Of a stretch of 16,970 nt of DNA, positions 6,193 through 13,926 are shown piece by piece. The position numbers and the translations under genes were made by a program. The number at the start of each line of letters is the position of its first letter. The stretch's first letter is position 1. Below the pieces are notes generated by a model. It was given only the letters and a program-made list of their open reading frames with translations. It was not told where the DNA came from and made no database searches. Source of the stretch: CAZJQD01 sp964548165 [NCBI: uncultured bacterium] (GTDB taxonomy: Bacteria; UBA8481); assembly GCA_964548165.1 (NCBI GenBank), contig CAZJQD010000028.1, forward strand, positions 32,531 through 49,500, written 5' to 3'.

Positions 6193-8499
6193 ATGACATC
6201 GACCCGGACATCGACCCGTATTCGTCAGGCGCTCATTGCCTTGACTACCGTGACCCTTCTTCTTCTCGGCGCCTCGGTGCGTCGCGCCGATCAGCCGATG
6301 GCCGAGACTCACTGGCCTCAGCCGGCACCGGCAATGGCTTACGTGGCCGAGATGCCCGCGGTCGTTCCACCAAGCGCGTGGCAAGCCGGGAAGGACGCGC
6401 TCGCGTCCCACGATGCCGCCGCCGCAATTGCCGGTTTTCGGCGCGCGCTGGAGGAGCATGCCGCGCTGGCGCCCTGGATCCGCCCGCACTTGGCCTCAGC
6501 CCTGCTCCTGGCCGGAGATACCGCGGCCGCGCTCCGGGAGTTGGATCTCTCCGCCGCCGCCGCCGGGTCGGCCGTCTCGATGTCGAGCCTGCGCCGGGCC
6601 GCCGCCCTTCGACTCGCCGCGGGCGATCGCACTGGCGCCCGCAGGGACTACTCCCAGCTCGTCGAGAGATCCGGGGGAGAGGATCGTCGTCGGGCCCAGG
6701 TGGATCTCGCCCTCGCCGTCGCCGCCGACGGGGACACGGTTGCGGCCATAGACCTGATCTGGCGCGTGCTACGCGCCGGCGGCAACCCGCAGGTCGGGGT
6801 CCTGGCCGCAGACGAGCTCTGGGATCTGGGCGAGCGTTCCGCCGCGTCCGCCGCGCAGTTGGCGCCCGTCTACTACGAGGCCGGGCACTTTCCACGGTCC
6901 GCCGCGCTCTACGAGCAGGCGATCTCCGCAGGCGTCTACGGGGCTGGAGTCGCCGCCGCGACGATGCAATTGGGACGCAGTTTCGAGCGAGGAGATGAAT
7001 TCCGCGCCGCGATCGGCGTGTATCGCCGCCTGCTGACCGATCACCCGTCCTACGCGCCGGGACTCGTTCGCTACCGGCTCGGGCTCTGCCACCAGCGCGT
7101 GGGTGAGGACGTCGAGGGCGAGCGATGGTTCCGCGAAGTTCTCGACCGCGAGCCCCGCTCGGCGTTCGCTGATGACATCCTCTACCGCCTGGCCGTTCGG
7201 CGGGACCAGAAGGACGACCGCGCCGCCGCGCGCGAGCTGTACGAGCGCCTGCTCGCCCGGCATCCTCGCTCACCCTGGGCGGACGAGGCGGCGTGGAAGA
7301 TCGGATTCGGGCACTTCGAGGACGGCCGCCCGGAGGCCGCGTTGGCGGCATTCTCCCAGGCGTTGCGCCGCTATCCCGGCTCGGATTACGCGCCAGCCAT
7401 GGGCTACTGGCGCGCTCGCATCCTGGAACAGCGCGGCGAGATTGCGGGCGCACGCGAGGGATTCATCGCCGTCCTGCGATCGGCCTCGGACGCGTACTAC
7501 AGGGGCCGAAGCGCGTCCGCGCTGCGGCGGCTTGGACATCGCTTTAGCGAGTCTGATGTCGGCGTGGCCGAGGCCAAGGCGCGCGCCGGCGATATCGAGG
7601 GAGCGATCCGCGAGTACCGGGTCATCCGCGATGCCGGCGACGGAGAGGTCGCGGATCGAGCGCGAGAGCGCGCGCGTGAACTGGCCGCCCGCATGGGCGC
7701 GTGGGCGGACCTGGCCCGGTTCGGGCCCGACGCGCTGGATACCAGTGCGCTTCTCGTGGACGCGCCGCGAGTCGATGCCGGGCTGATCGCCGCCGTGCGG
7801 GGACTCATTGAGCTGGGTGCCTGGGATGAGGCCACGGCCGAGATCAGGACCCTGCGCCTGGACGCGGGTTCTCGACCCGAGCGACGACTCATGTTCGCTC
7901 GACTCCTGGCCGAAGGCGGCGCCTACCGGGCGGCCATGCGCGAGATTGAAGGCCTGGTGCGCGGCGTCGGATCGCCGACCGATCCTGCCGCCCTTCCGCC
8001 GATCGTCTCCAGCCTCCTCTACCCGGGCTACTACGGTCCGCTGGTGCGCGAAGCGGCGCAGAGCCGGGGGATCGATCCCCGGTTCGTGCTCGCCGTGATC
8101 CGCGAGGAGTCGCGGTTCCAGGCCGATGTCGCCTCGTGGGCGGGCGCGCAGGGGCTCATGCAGATCATGCCCGCGACCGGCGCCGGCGTGGCCCGATCGC
8201 TGGGCGTTCCGAATTTCAACTTCCACATGCTTCATGACCCCAAGGTCAATGTCTCCTTCGGCACGCACTACATGGCGGGCCTTCTGCGCGATTACGCCGG
8301 CCGTCATCATCTCGCGCTGGCCGGCTACAACGCCGGTCCTGGCAATGCGAACCGCTGGTTGCGGCAGAACGCTGACGTTCCCGAGGATGTCTTCATCGAA
8401 CGCATCAGCTTTCGCGAGACGCGCAACTACGTGAAGCGCGTCCTGGGAACCTGGTGGACCTATCGCCAGCTCGACGGGGAATCCCTCGCCGCGCTCTGA
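6193..8499 (+). CDS. slt: Slt-type soluble lytic murein transglycosylase with TPR-like repeats
   Basis: This 768-residue protein starts with a basic N-terminus and a hydrophobic stretch (ALIALTTVTLLLLGASV), a Sec signal peptide. Residues about 50-590 are helical TPR-like repeats, clear around YYEAGHFPRSAALYEQAI and YRRLLTDHPSYAPG. The C-terminal 150 residues are the SLT catalytic domain: catalytic E639 in VIREESRF, then GLMQIMP (654-660), AGYNAGPGN (about 710) and YVKRVLGTWWTYR near the end. Such enzymes cleave the MurNAc-GlcNAc bond in the periplasm and release 1,6-anhydroMurNAc muropeptides. Those are what AmpG imports and NagZ processes, so three consecutive genes cover three consecutive steps. 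It is divergent from ampG with a 76-nt gap. Confidence 0.93.
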   Translation: MTSTRTSTRIRQALIALTTVTLLLLGASVRRADQPMAETHWPQPAPAMAYVAEMPAVVPPSAWQAGKDALASHDAAAAIAGFRRALEEHAALAPWIRPHLASALLLAGDTAAALRELDLSAAAAGSAVSMSSLRRAAALRLAAGDRTGARRDYSQLVERSGGEDRRRAQVDLALAVAADGDTVAAIDLIWRVLRAGGNPQVGVLAADELWDLGERSAASAAQLAPVYYEAGHFPRSAALYEQAISAGVYGAGVAAATMQLGRSFERGDEFRAAIGVYRRLLTDHPSYAPGLVRYRLGLCHQRVGEDVEGERWFREVLDREPRSAFADDILYRLAVRRDQKDDRAAARELYERLLARHPRSPWADEAAWKIGFGHFEDGRPEAALAAFSQALRRYPGSDYAPAMGYWRARILEQRGEIAGAREGFIAVLRSASDAYYRGRSASALRRLGHRFSESDVGVAEAKARAGDIEGAIREYRVIRDAGDGEVADRARERARELAARMGAWADLARFGPDALDTSALLVDAPRVDAGLIAAVRGLIELGAWDEATAEIRTLRLDAGSRPERRLMFARLLAEGGAYRAAMREIEGLVRGVGSPTDPAALPPIVSSLLYPGYYGPLVREAAQSRGIDPRFVLAVIREESRFQADVASWAGAQGLMQIMPATGAGVARSLGVPNFNFHMLHDPKVNVSFGTHYMAGLLRDYAGRHHLALAGYNAGPGNANRWLRQNADVPEDVFIERISFRETRNYVKRVLGTWWTYRQLDGESLAAL

Positions 8500-8500
8500 G

Positions 8501-8524
8501 CTCTCCTGGAGATTGCCAGGAGAG
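8501..8524. terminator. Hairpin between convergent slt and the GT-C-like gene
   Basis: CTCTCCTGG (8501-8509) and CCAGGAGAG (8516-8524) form a perfect 9-bp stem with a 6-nt loop, directly after the slt stop. No T-tract follows on either strand. A terminator or 3'-end stabiliser is plausible but not proven. Confidence 0.4.
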
Positions 8525-8545
8525 AGCGAGGAGAGAACGGTGGCG

Positions 8546-10165
8546 TCAGAACCAGACGCTGATCGCGCGCCAGAGTTGAGGCACCGCCAGGAGCGGCCAT
8601 GCTCTGAGCGTCTGAAAGACCAGTAATCCGCCCAGTACCAACCGATCACCCCGCCGGGCGATGAGCGTCGTCGTTGCCCAGCCCAGGATGGGAGCGAGGA
8701 AGGGCAGGCCTGGAATCAGGTAACGGATGTGCGGCCAGGAATCGAAGGTGTGGGGATAGGTGACGATCACGGCGTAGTAGCAGGCGAAGATCGCGAGGCC
8801 CACCCTGGCGAGGACGGGCGGGGTCGAGCGGCCGCGACGCCAGGCGCGATAGGCTGCGATGGGGACGGCGCACAGGATGGGCACGTGAGGCAAGAGGCCG
8901 ATGGAGATGGATACGAGGTGCATCCAGGCGGCGCGAGACCACCGGTCGGGCGCGAATAAAGCCAGGCGATCATCCCCATACGCGTGGGGGACGCGCGAAG
9001 GGAGCGTGAACTGCATGGTGGCAAACCATGCGGCGAAGACGGGCAGAACGCAGAGCGCGGCCATGACCATGATCCGGACGCGCTGCCCCCGGCCCTCGTA
9101 GAGCATCCAGGCGACCAGGGGGCCGGTGAAGATGATCATGCGCTCGTGCAGGAGGCAGGAGAGCACGGCCAGCGCTGCGCCGCGGACACGCGTCCGGGCG
9201 TCCTGGCCAAGGGCGAGCGACCAGGCCATGCTCGCCGCCATCAAGATCTCAGGCTGGGTGTTCGTCGTGAAGTAGAGAAAGGGAGTCGCTGTCGCCAGGC
9301 TGATGACGGTCCAGGCTCCCGGTGGACCTGCCCCGGCGATCCTCGCGAGACCGGCAGCGAGGAGCCCGAGGCCCAGGAGATTGGGGAGACAGGTGATGAA
9401 CCAGCGAACGGCGGGTTGCGGGGAGTAGCGGGCGACCTGGACGAAGGGGACCAGGATGAGAGGGTATGCGGGCATGCGATAGGAGAACTGGGGGACGTCC
9501 GCTCGATGTCGGCTGAGCTTTAACCGGTAATACATCCAGCTCGAGGGCGTATGCCCGAAGTAAAAATTGTCCATGGCACCGCTCTCCATCGCGGCGGCGA
9601 CACGGGGCGTCCCGGTCTCTGCCCAGGCCAGCGCGGCGAGCACGTAATCGCCTTCGTCCGACTCGTTTGGCGGATGGAGAACGGGCGCGGGCGCGACGAG
9701 AAGCGCAAGGGCGCCCACGAGGGCTGCCGCGCGGCGGGGGCTGGGATCCGCGGCGAGAGCGGCGAGGAGCGGGATTGCGTAGAGGAGAACGCCGCCGATC
9801 CAGAGCATGGCGAGAAGGTGCTTATAGAATCCAAGCGGAGAACCAGGGGCGTCGTTGAAGGGCAGTGGCACGGCGAGAAATCCAACCCCGACGATCGTCC
9901 ACCCCCACGGCACAAGGCTCCACCAGCCGGATCGAGTCCTCTCCTGGCCGCGCCAGGCCCAATCCAGGAGGCGATCGAGCGCCACCGCGAGCGCGGCGCC
10001 AGCCAGGGACAGGATCACGATGAAGGGCAGGGGCGATCCGGTACCGCCGGCGCGGACGGCGAGCGCATGCAGGAGTCCGCCGCACCAGCCGCCGCCCAGC
10101 AATCCGGCGAGTCCGGCCCGGAGCGCCTGGAGACGCCCGGAGCGGAAATTGCTCACGATGGGCAC
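8546..10165 (-). CDS. Polytopic GT-C-like glycosyltransferase (GT39/ArnT-like candidate)
   Basis: This 539-residue integral membrane protein has about 12 hydrophobic segments. It contains an acidic motif, ESDEGDYVLAALAWAETG (residues 168-185), resembling the D-E...Y loop of GT39/PMT/ArnT enzymes, which transfer sugars from lipid-phosphate donors on the periplasmic face. Downstream is a mixed loop (FYFGHTPSSWMYYRLKL) also typical of this group. Unlike classical members, the acidic motif follows about 160 residues with four hydrophobic segments instead of one. The donor and acceptor cannot be told. The start is GTG 10165; TATAAT lies 8 nt upstream with no Shine-Dalgarno, so the mRNA is probably leaderless. 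It is divergent from lipA and convergent with slt. The fold class is moderately supported; the function is inferred. Confidence 0.6.
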   Translation of the reverse strand: MPIVSNFRSGRLQALRAGLAGLLGGGWCGGLLHALAVRAGGTGSPLPFIVILSLAGAALAVALDRLLDWAWRGQERTRSGWWSLVPWGWTIVGVGFLAVPLPFNDAPGSPLGFYKHLLAMLWIGGVLLYAIPLLAALAADPSPRRAAALVGALALLVAPAPVLHPPNESDEGDYVLAALAWAETGTPRVAAAMESGAMDNFYFGHTPSSWMYYRLKLSRHRADVPQFSYRMPAYPLILVPFVQVARYSPQPAVRWFITCLPNLLGLGLLAAGLARIAGAGPPGAWTVISLATATPFLYFTTNTQPEILMAASMAWSLALGQDARTRVRGAALAVLSCLLHERMIIFTGPLVAWMLYEGRGQRVRIMVMAALCVLPVFAAWFATMQFTLPSRVPHAYGDDRLALFAPDRWSRAAWMHLVSISIGLLPHVPILCAVPIAAYRAWRRGRSTPPVLARVGLAIFACYYAVIVTYPHTFDSWPHIRYLIPGLPFLAPILGWATTTLIARRGDRLVLGGLLVFQTLRAWPLLAVPQLWRAISVWF

Positions 10166-10178
10166 ATGGCGATATTAT
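10149..10178 (+). promoter_or_regulatory. Promoter candidate for lipA-cinA
   Basis: TTGCTC (10149-10154) and TATTAT (10173-10178) are separated by 18 nt. Initiation near 10185 would give a leader of about 60 nt before the lipA GTG. Its -10 overlaps the opposing TATAAT of the GT-C-like gene. Confidence 0.4.
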
Positions 10179-10179
10179 A
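10174..10179 (-). promoter_or_regulatory. -10 box of the GT-C-like gene
   Basis: A perfect TATAAT on the minus strand ends 8 nt before the GTG start at 10165. A weak TCGACG lies 15 nt further upstream. The geometry predicts a leaderless or near-leaderless transcript. Confidence 0.5.
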
Positions 10180-10245
10180 GACGCTTTCCGTCCCCGTCGA
10201 GCCGAGCGGGACGGCGCGAACCATGACCGCATGACAGGAGATGCC

Positions 10246-11124
10246 GTGAGCATAGAGAGCACACTGCCGCTGGATCGCAAGCCCCCGTGGCTCAAGGTGC
10301 GTCTCCCCTCCGGCGCCGGGTTCCGGTCGGTGGATCGCATCATCCATGACAAGGGGCTCCATACCGTCTGCGAGAGCGCGCAGTGCCCCAACCTCGGGGA
10401 ATGCTGGGACCGCGGGACGGCGACGATCATGATCCTCGGGGATATCTGCACGCGCGCCTGCGGATTCTGCGCCGTCAAGACGGGCCGGCCTACCGGGCTC
10501 GACCGGGACGAACCCGGTCGCGTCGCCGCCGCGGTGTCCTCCATGAAGCTCAAGCACGTGGTGATCACGTCGGTGAATCGCGATGACCTGGAGGATGGCG
10601 GGGCCGCGATCTGGGCAGAGACGATTCGAGCCGTCCGGGCCGCGGCGCCGGGGATCACGGTCGAGGTGCTCATCCCGGACTTTCTCGGGAATTGGGATGC
10701 GGCGCAGGTCGTCTTCGACGCGATGCCCGATATTCTCGCGCACAACCTCGAGACCGTGGAGCGGCTGACGCCGAGAGTGCGGTCCCGGGCGTCCTGGGCC
10801 CGATCACTGGAGCTCCTGGAGCGAACGCGGCGTGCGGGGCTCCGCACCAAGACGGGGCTCATGCTGGGCCTGGGCGAGACCGCGGGCGAGGTCCGGGAGT
10901 CGCTGGTGGCGTCGGCGGACGCCGGCGTGCATATCCTCACCCTGGGCCAGTACCTGCGGCCGAGTCGCAAGCACCTGCCGGTCTCGCGATGGGTGACCCC
11001 GGATGAGTTCGCGTCCTGGAAGCGCGAGGGCGAGAGCCTGGGGCTGAGGCACGTGGAGTCGGGGCCCCTGGTGCGGTCCTCGTATCACGCGGAGGAGCAG
11101 GCCGCGATCGGGATCGGCGCGTGA
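10246..11124 (+). CDS. lipA: Lipoyl synthase
   Basis: This 292-residue radical-SAM enzyme inserts two sulfurs at C6 and C8 of octanoyl groups on lipoyl domains. Both iron-sulfur sites are intact. The auxiliary-cluster CX4CX5C is C42-x4-C47-x5-C53 (VCESAQCPNLGECW) and the SAM-cluster CX3CX2C is C68-x3-C72-x2-C75 (CTRACGFC). The C-terminal RSSYHA (277-282) carries the conserved serine that ligates the auxiliary cluster. The length is typical. The GTG at 10246 is preferred because AGGAG (10236-10240) lies five nt upstream; the in-frame ATG at 10231 would add five residues and has no such site. Its stop overlaps the cinA start by 4 nt (GTGA). No lipB is in the window. Confidence 0.97.
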   Translation: MSIESTLPLDRKPPWLKVRLPSGAGFRSVDRIIHDKGLHTVCESAQCPNLGECWDRGTATIMILGDICTRACGFCAVKTGRPTGLDRDEPGRVAAAVSSMKLKHVVITSVNRDDLEDGGAAIWAETIRAVRAAAPGITVEVLIPDFLGNWDAAQVVFDAMPDILAHNLETVERLTPRVRSRASWARSLELLERTRRAGLRTKTGLMLGLGETAGEVRESLVASADAGVHILTLGQYLRPSRKHLPVSRWVTPDEFASWKREGESLGLRHVESGPLVRSSYHAEEQAAIGIGA

Positions 11125-12332
11125 GGGGCGGCACGCGGCGAACGCTCTCCGCCGAGATACTCATCGTGGGCAAGGAGATCGTCACCGGGCATCGACAGGA
11201 CGCCAACGTGGTGACCCTCGCCAGGTACCTCGCGGCACGTGGCATGGCGCTGTGGGGTGCGCGCATGGTTCCCGACGAACCCGCGCGGATTGGGCAGGCC
11301 CTTGCCGCGTCGCGAGCGGATCTCCTCGTCGTCAGTGGCGGTCTCGGTTCGACGCGCGATGATGTCACCGTGGCGGCGGTCGCGAGATCGGTTCGCAGGC
11401 CCTTGGTGGTCGATCCGGCCATGAAGGAGCGGGTCCTGGAAAAGCTCCGTCGTCGGAACGCCGCGTGGTCGCCGCGACACCTCGCGTTCGCGCGCAAGCC
11501 TCGCGGAGCGGAGGCCCTGCCTAACAGTGCCGGTCTTGCCGAGGGCATCCTGATTCCAGGAAAGCGAACGATCGTGTTGCTGCCCGGTGTGCCGGCGGAA
11601 CTGGAAGCCATCGTGACCGAACAGCTCGGCCATGCCCTCGATCGCTGTTTTGGTGCAGGCGCGTCGCGCTTGCCTCACATCGTGGGCGTGGCGGGCCTTC
11701 GCGAGACGGAGATCGAGGATGCCTGTCTCGACCTCCCCCCCTTTCGGCGTGGCGAGGTCTCGATCCTGCCGTCGCCCGGAGTCGTGCAATTGGTCTTCCG
11801 GGGCGACCGATTGTTGGAGGCGGTGAGGGCGAGGCTGGGCCGGGCGGTTTTCACGGAGCGAGGGGAAAGCCTGGAGGAGGTTGTCGTAGCCGCGCTGGGG
11901 CGACGGGGCCAGACCCTGGCGACGGCCGAATCCTGCACGGGCGGCCTGCTGGGCGCTCAGCTGACCGAGCTCCCGGGAGTCTCCGCCGTTTACAAGGGCG
12001 GGGTGATTTCCTATGCCGACTCCGCCAAGCAGAAATTGCTCGGCGTTCCGGCAAAGCTGTTGTCGAGCCATGGCGCGGTCTCGCGACCTGTCGCCGCAGC
12101 GATGGCTAGCGGCATTCGCCGCGTCCTGGGGGCGGATTGGGGTCTCTCCCTGACGGGCATCGCCGGACCCGGCGGGGGGACGCCCAGGAAGCGCGTGGGC
12201 CTCGTCTATGTCGCCCTGTCCAGCGCCCGCGGGGTTCGCGTGGTGAGGCTTCAGCTCGGCGGGAATCGCGCGCTCGTGCGCAGGCAGGCCGCCCGCCGCG
12301 CCCTGGATATGCTCCGGCTCGCCCTGGCATAG
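11121..12332 (+). CDS. cinA: CinA: MoaB/Mog-like domain fused to NMN amidohydrolase
   Basis: This 403-residue protein has two domains. Residues about 9-175 form the MoCF/COG1058 domain (AEILIVGKEIVTG, VVSGGLGSTRDDVT); the family uses it as a pyrophosphatase on nucleotides such as ADP-ribose. Residues about 250-400 form the CinA C-terminal domain with LATAESCTGGLLGAQLT, containing the catalytic serine of nicotinamide-nucleotide deamidase, and GIAGPGGGTPRKRVGLVYVA. Together these serve pyridine-nucleotide salvage in the cytosol. One motif differs from the norm: the loop usually G-L-G-P-T-x-D-D reads G-L-G-S-T-R-D-D (75-81). The GTG start overlaps the lipA stop, so the two are an operon and translation is likely coupled. 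Confidence 0.93.
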   Translation: MRGGTRRTLSAEILIVGKEIVTGHRQDANVVTLARYLAARGMALWGARMVPDEPARIGQALAASRADLLVVSGGLGSTRDDVTVAAVARSVRRPLVVDPAMKERVLEKLRRRNAAWSPRHLAFARKPRGAEALPNSAGLAEGILIPGKRTIVLLPGVPAELEAIVTEQLGHALDRCFGAGASRLPHIVGVAGLRETEIEDACLDLPPFRRGEVSILPSPGVVQLVFRGDRLLEAVRARLGRAVFTERGESLEEVVVAALGRRGQTLATAESCTGGLLGAQLTELPGVSAVYKGGVISYADSAKQKLLGVPAKLLSSHGAVSRPVAAAMASGIRRVLGADWGLSLTGIAGPGGGTPRKRVGLVYVALSSARGVRVVRLQLGGNRALVRRQAARRALDMLRLALA

Positions 12333-12340
12333 CGTCGCGC

Positions 12341-12356
12341 TCGCGATGATTCGCGA
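12341..12356. promoter_or_regulatory. Dyad TCGCGATGATTCGCGA, possible operator of the peroxiredoxin
   Basis: Two TCGCGA hexamers flank TGAT, forming a 16-bp dyad in the 84-nt gap between cinA and the peroxiredoxin. The right half overlaps where the -35 of the TATAGT -10 (12375-12380) would be, a typical place for an operator. It could instead be a small 3' hairpin of the cinA transcript; no T-tract follows closely. Confidence 0.35.
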
Positions 12357-12374
12357 TTGAGTCCGCGCGCGAAA

Positions 12375-12380
12375 TATAGT
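12375..12380 (+). promoter_or_regulatory. -10 box candidate for the peroxiredoxin
   Basis: TATAGT matches the consensus at five of six positions, and start-site geometry gives a leader of about 30 nt. No -35 consensus lies 16-18 nt upstream, where the dyad sits instead, which would suit an activator-dependent or repressed promoter. Confidence 0.35.
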
Positions 12381-12404
12381 ACCTTTTTTCTACTAAATCA
12401 CCTT

Positions 12405-12410
12405 GGAGGA
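12405..12410 (+). promoter_or_regulatory. Strong ribosome-binding site of the peroxiredoxin
   Basis: GGAGGA, spaced six nt from the ATG at 12417, is the best Shine-Dalgarno in the window. It suggests high expression and shows that the organism uses SD-led initiation alongside SD-less genes. Confidence 0.75.
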
Positions 12411-12416
12411 TGACTC

Positions 12417-12893
12417 ATGGCCATCGCAGTAGGAAGCAAGGCGCCGGACTTCACCTTGAAGTCGCGCCAGGACGGCAATCTCGTCGACGTGAAGCTGAGC
12501 GACAACGTGGGAAAGAAGAACACGGTCGTGCTCTTCTTTCCTCTCGCCTTCACCGGAGTCTGCACGCAGGAGATGTGCGACATCACGGCTGGGCTGGGAC
12601 AGTACGCGGGGCTCGGGGCTGACGTCATCGGCATCAGCGTGGACAGCCCGTTCGCGCAGGAGGCCTGGGCGAAGCAGGAGAAGATCGGCATCAAGCTGGC
12701 AAGCGATCTGAACAAGGAGACGATCAAGGCCTGGGACGTGGTCTTCCCGATGCTGGCCGGTGTCGGTGACACCGCCGCCCGCGCCGCCTTCGTTGTCGAC
12801 AAGCAGGGCGTGGTGCGCTACGCCGAGAAGACCGCGACGCCCAAGGACCTCCCGAATTTCGCCGCGATCAAGGACTGTCTCTCTTCGCTCTGA
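12417..12893 (+). CDS. Peroxiredoxin (AhpC/TSA family, AhpE-like)
   Basis: This 158-residue cytosolic thioredoxin-fold peroxidase reduces H2O2 or organic hydroperoxides. The active-site loop FFPLAFTGVCTQEMC holds the P-x-x-x-T-x-x-C motif: P42, T46 and peroxidatic C49. A second cysteine at C54 (spacing C-x4-C as in Bcp/PrxQ) and one near the C-terminus (C154) could act as resolving cysteines, so a two-cysteine mechanism is possible. The P-L-A-F-T segment and overall length resemble AhpE-like one-Cys enzymes, so the subclass is open. It stands alone after cinA with its own strong ribosome-binding site and a promoter-like region carrying a dyad. No reductase partner is adjacent. Confidence 0.93.
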   Translation: MAIAVGSKAPDFTLKSRQDGNLVDVKLSDNVGKKNTVVLFFPLAFTGVCTQEMCDITAGLGQYAGLGADVIGISVDSPFAQEAWAKQEKIGIKLASDLNKETIKAWDVVFPMLAGVGDTAARAAFVVDKQGVVRYAEKTATPKDLPNFAAIKDCLSSL

Positions 12894-12906
12894 ACCAGGG
12901 TTTGCG

Positions 12907-12957
12907 GCGGTTTCACGGCGGCAACCCGTCCGTGAGGGACGAGCCCCGTGAAACCGC
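12907..12957. terminator. Nested stem-loop between convergent peroxiredoxin and PorV-like genes
   Basis: GCGGTTTCACGG (12907-12918) pairs perfectly with CCGTGAAACCGC (12946-12957). Inside the loop a second hairpin forms from CGTCC (12927-12931) and GGACG (12937-12941). Its place between two gene 3' ends suggests a bidirectional terminator, although no T-tract is present on either side. Confidence 0.5.
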
Positions 12958-12980
12958 GCCGGGTCGGGTGAACCGGGAGA

Positions 12981-13919
12981 TCAGAAGCTGATATGAGCGC
13001 TGACGCGGTGAGCGTCGCCCAGGGGGCCGAAGGGCACGTAGCCGTAGTCGATGGTGAAGTTCGCGACGTGAAATCCGACCCCGGCCGTGAGCCCTTCGCC
13101 GAGGTCGCTGTTGAGCTGGCTCTTGTAGCCGGCGCGCAGTGAGAACATGTCCACGGGCTGCCATTCGATGCCAGCGGCCCCCTCGAGCGATTCCTCGTTG
13201 ATCAGGATCAAGTCGGCGGCGGCCAACCATCGACCGCGATGCCAGGCCGTGCCCAGTCGTCCCGTGAGCGGCAGGTCGCTGCGATCGCTGATGAACTTGA
13301 GACCCTGGCCGAGATTCACGACGGAGGCGCCGAGGGTCCAGTCCGCGTTCACGCGGTAGCGGGCACCGAGATCCACGGCAAAGCCGCTCGCGCTCACGTT
13401 GTCGATCTCGCTGCGAAGAAACTTCGCCGCCGCTCCGACGCTCCAACTCGTTCCCAGCCGCTGCGCGTAATGAGCGCTGACCGCGTAATCGTGAACGCCG
13501 AACGTGCCGTTGGTGGCTCCGAATCGCCCGAAGGCGTCGTCCGTGGTGCGGACGATATCCGAGGCGCCCAGGATATTTCCGGTGACCGCCCATCTCCCGG
13601 GTCCGAGTGTTCCCCCGAAGCCGATGTACTGCTGGGAGATGTCCTGGACCCACTCGTTGTACTGAAAGCCGATCTCCTCGAACAGCATGGGTTGCGCCGG
13701 AGCCGCATCGGCGAGAGCGGCCGGCTGACCGTGCACGGAAAAAATGTCATCGCCGTAGGAGGTGTACGTTCCACCCAGGGCAACGTGACGGCCGCCCACG
13801 TCGATGGAGAGAAACTCAGACCCGCGGGTGCCGGCGTTTTTGGCCACGGTGGCGGAGACCGGCATGACCATCGCCATCGTCATGGTCGCCAGCACGAGAA
13901 CAACAGCCCGAGCCTTCAT
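12981..13919 (-). CDS. PorV/PorQ-family outer-membrane beta-barrel protein
   Basis: This 312-residue protein has a signal peptide (KARAVVLVLATMTMAMVMPVSA) and then repeated amphipathic beta-strands ending in a terminal phenylalanine (RVSAHISF), the usual Bam recognition end. Near the N-terminus, FLSIDVGGRHVALGGTYTSYGDDIFSVHGQPA matches the family pattern in which a G-G-A/T-Y-T segment is followed by a D-D and an N/Q-P-A motif (the FadL-like hatch region). Relatives include PorV/LptO and PorQ, shuttle or channel proteins tied to type IX secretion in Bacteroidota, but many homologues occur without that system and none of its genes is in this window. ATG 13919 is chosen because 25 extra codons back to 13994 would precede the signal peptide. 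TGCTAAACT lies 7 nt upstream. Confidence 0.8.
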   Translation of the reverse strand: MKARAVVLVLATMTMAMVMPVSATVAKNAGTRGSEFLSIDVGGRHVALGGTYTSYGDDIFSVHGQPAALADAAPAQPMLFEEIGFQYNEWVQDISQQYIGFGGTLGPGRWAVTGNILGASDIVRTTDDAFGRFGATNGTFGVHDYAVSAHYAQRLGTSWSVGAAAKFLRSEIDNVSASGFAVDLGARYRVNADWTLGASVVNLGQGLKFISDRSDLPLTGRLGTAWHRGRWLAAADLILINEESLEGAAGIEWQPVDMFSLRAGYKSQLNSDLGEGLTAGVGFHVANFTIDYGYVPFGPLGDAHRVSAHISF

Positions 13920-13926
13920 AAACCAC

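Noticed and set aside
12981-13919. Type IX secretion locus around the PorV-like barrel
   Set aside because: No porK/L/M/N, sprA or PorU-like gene lies in the window, and PorV/PorQ-type barrels are widespread without the system.
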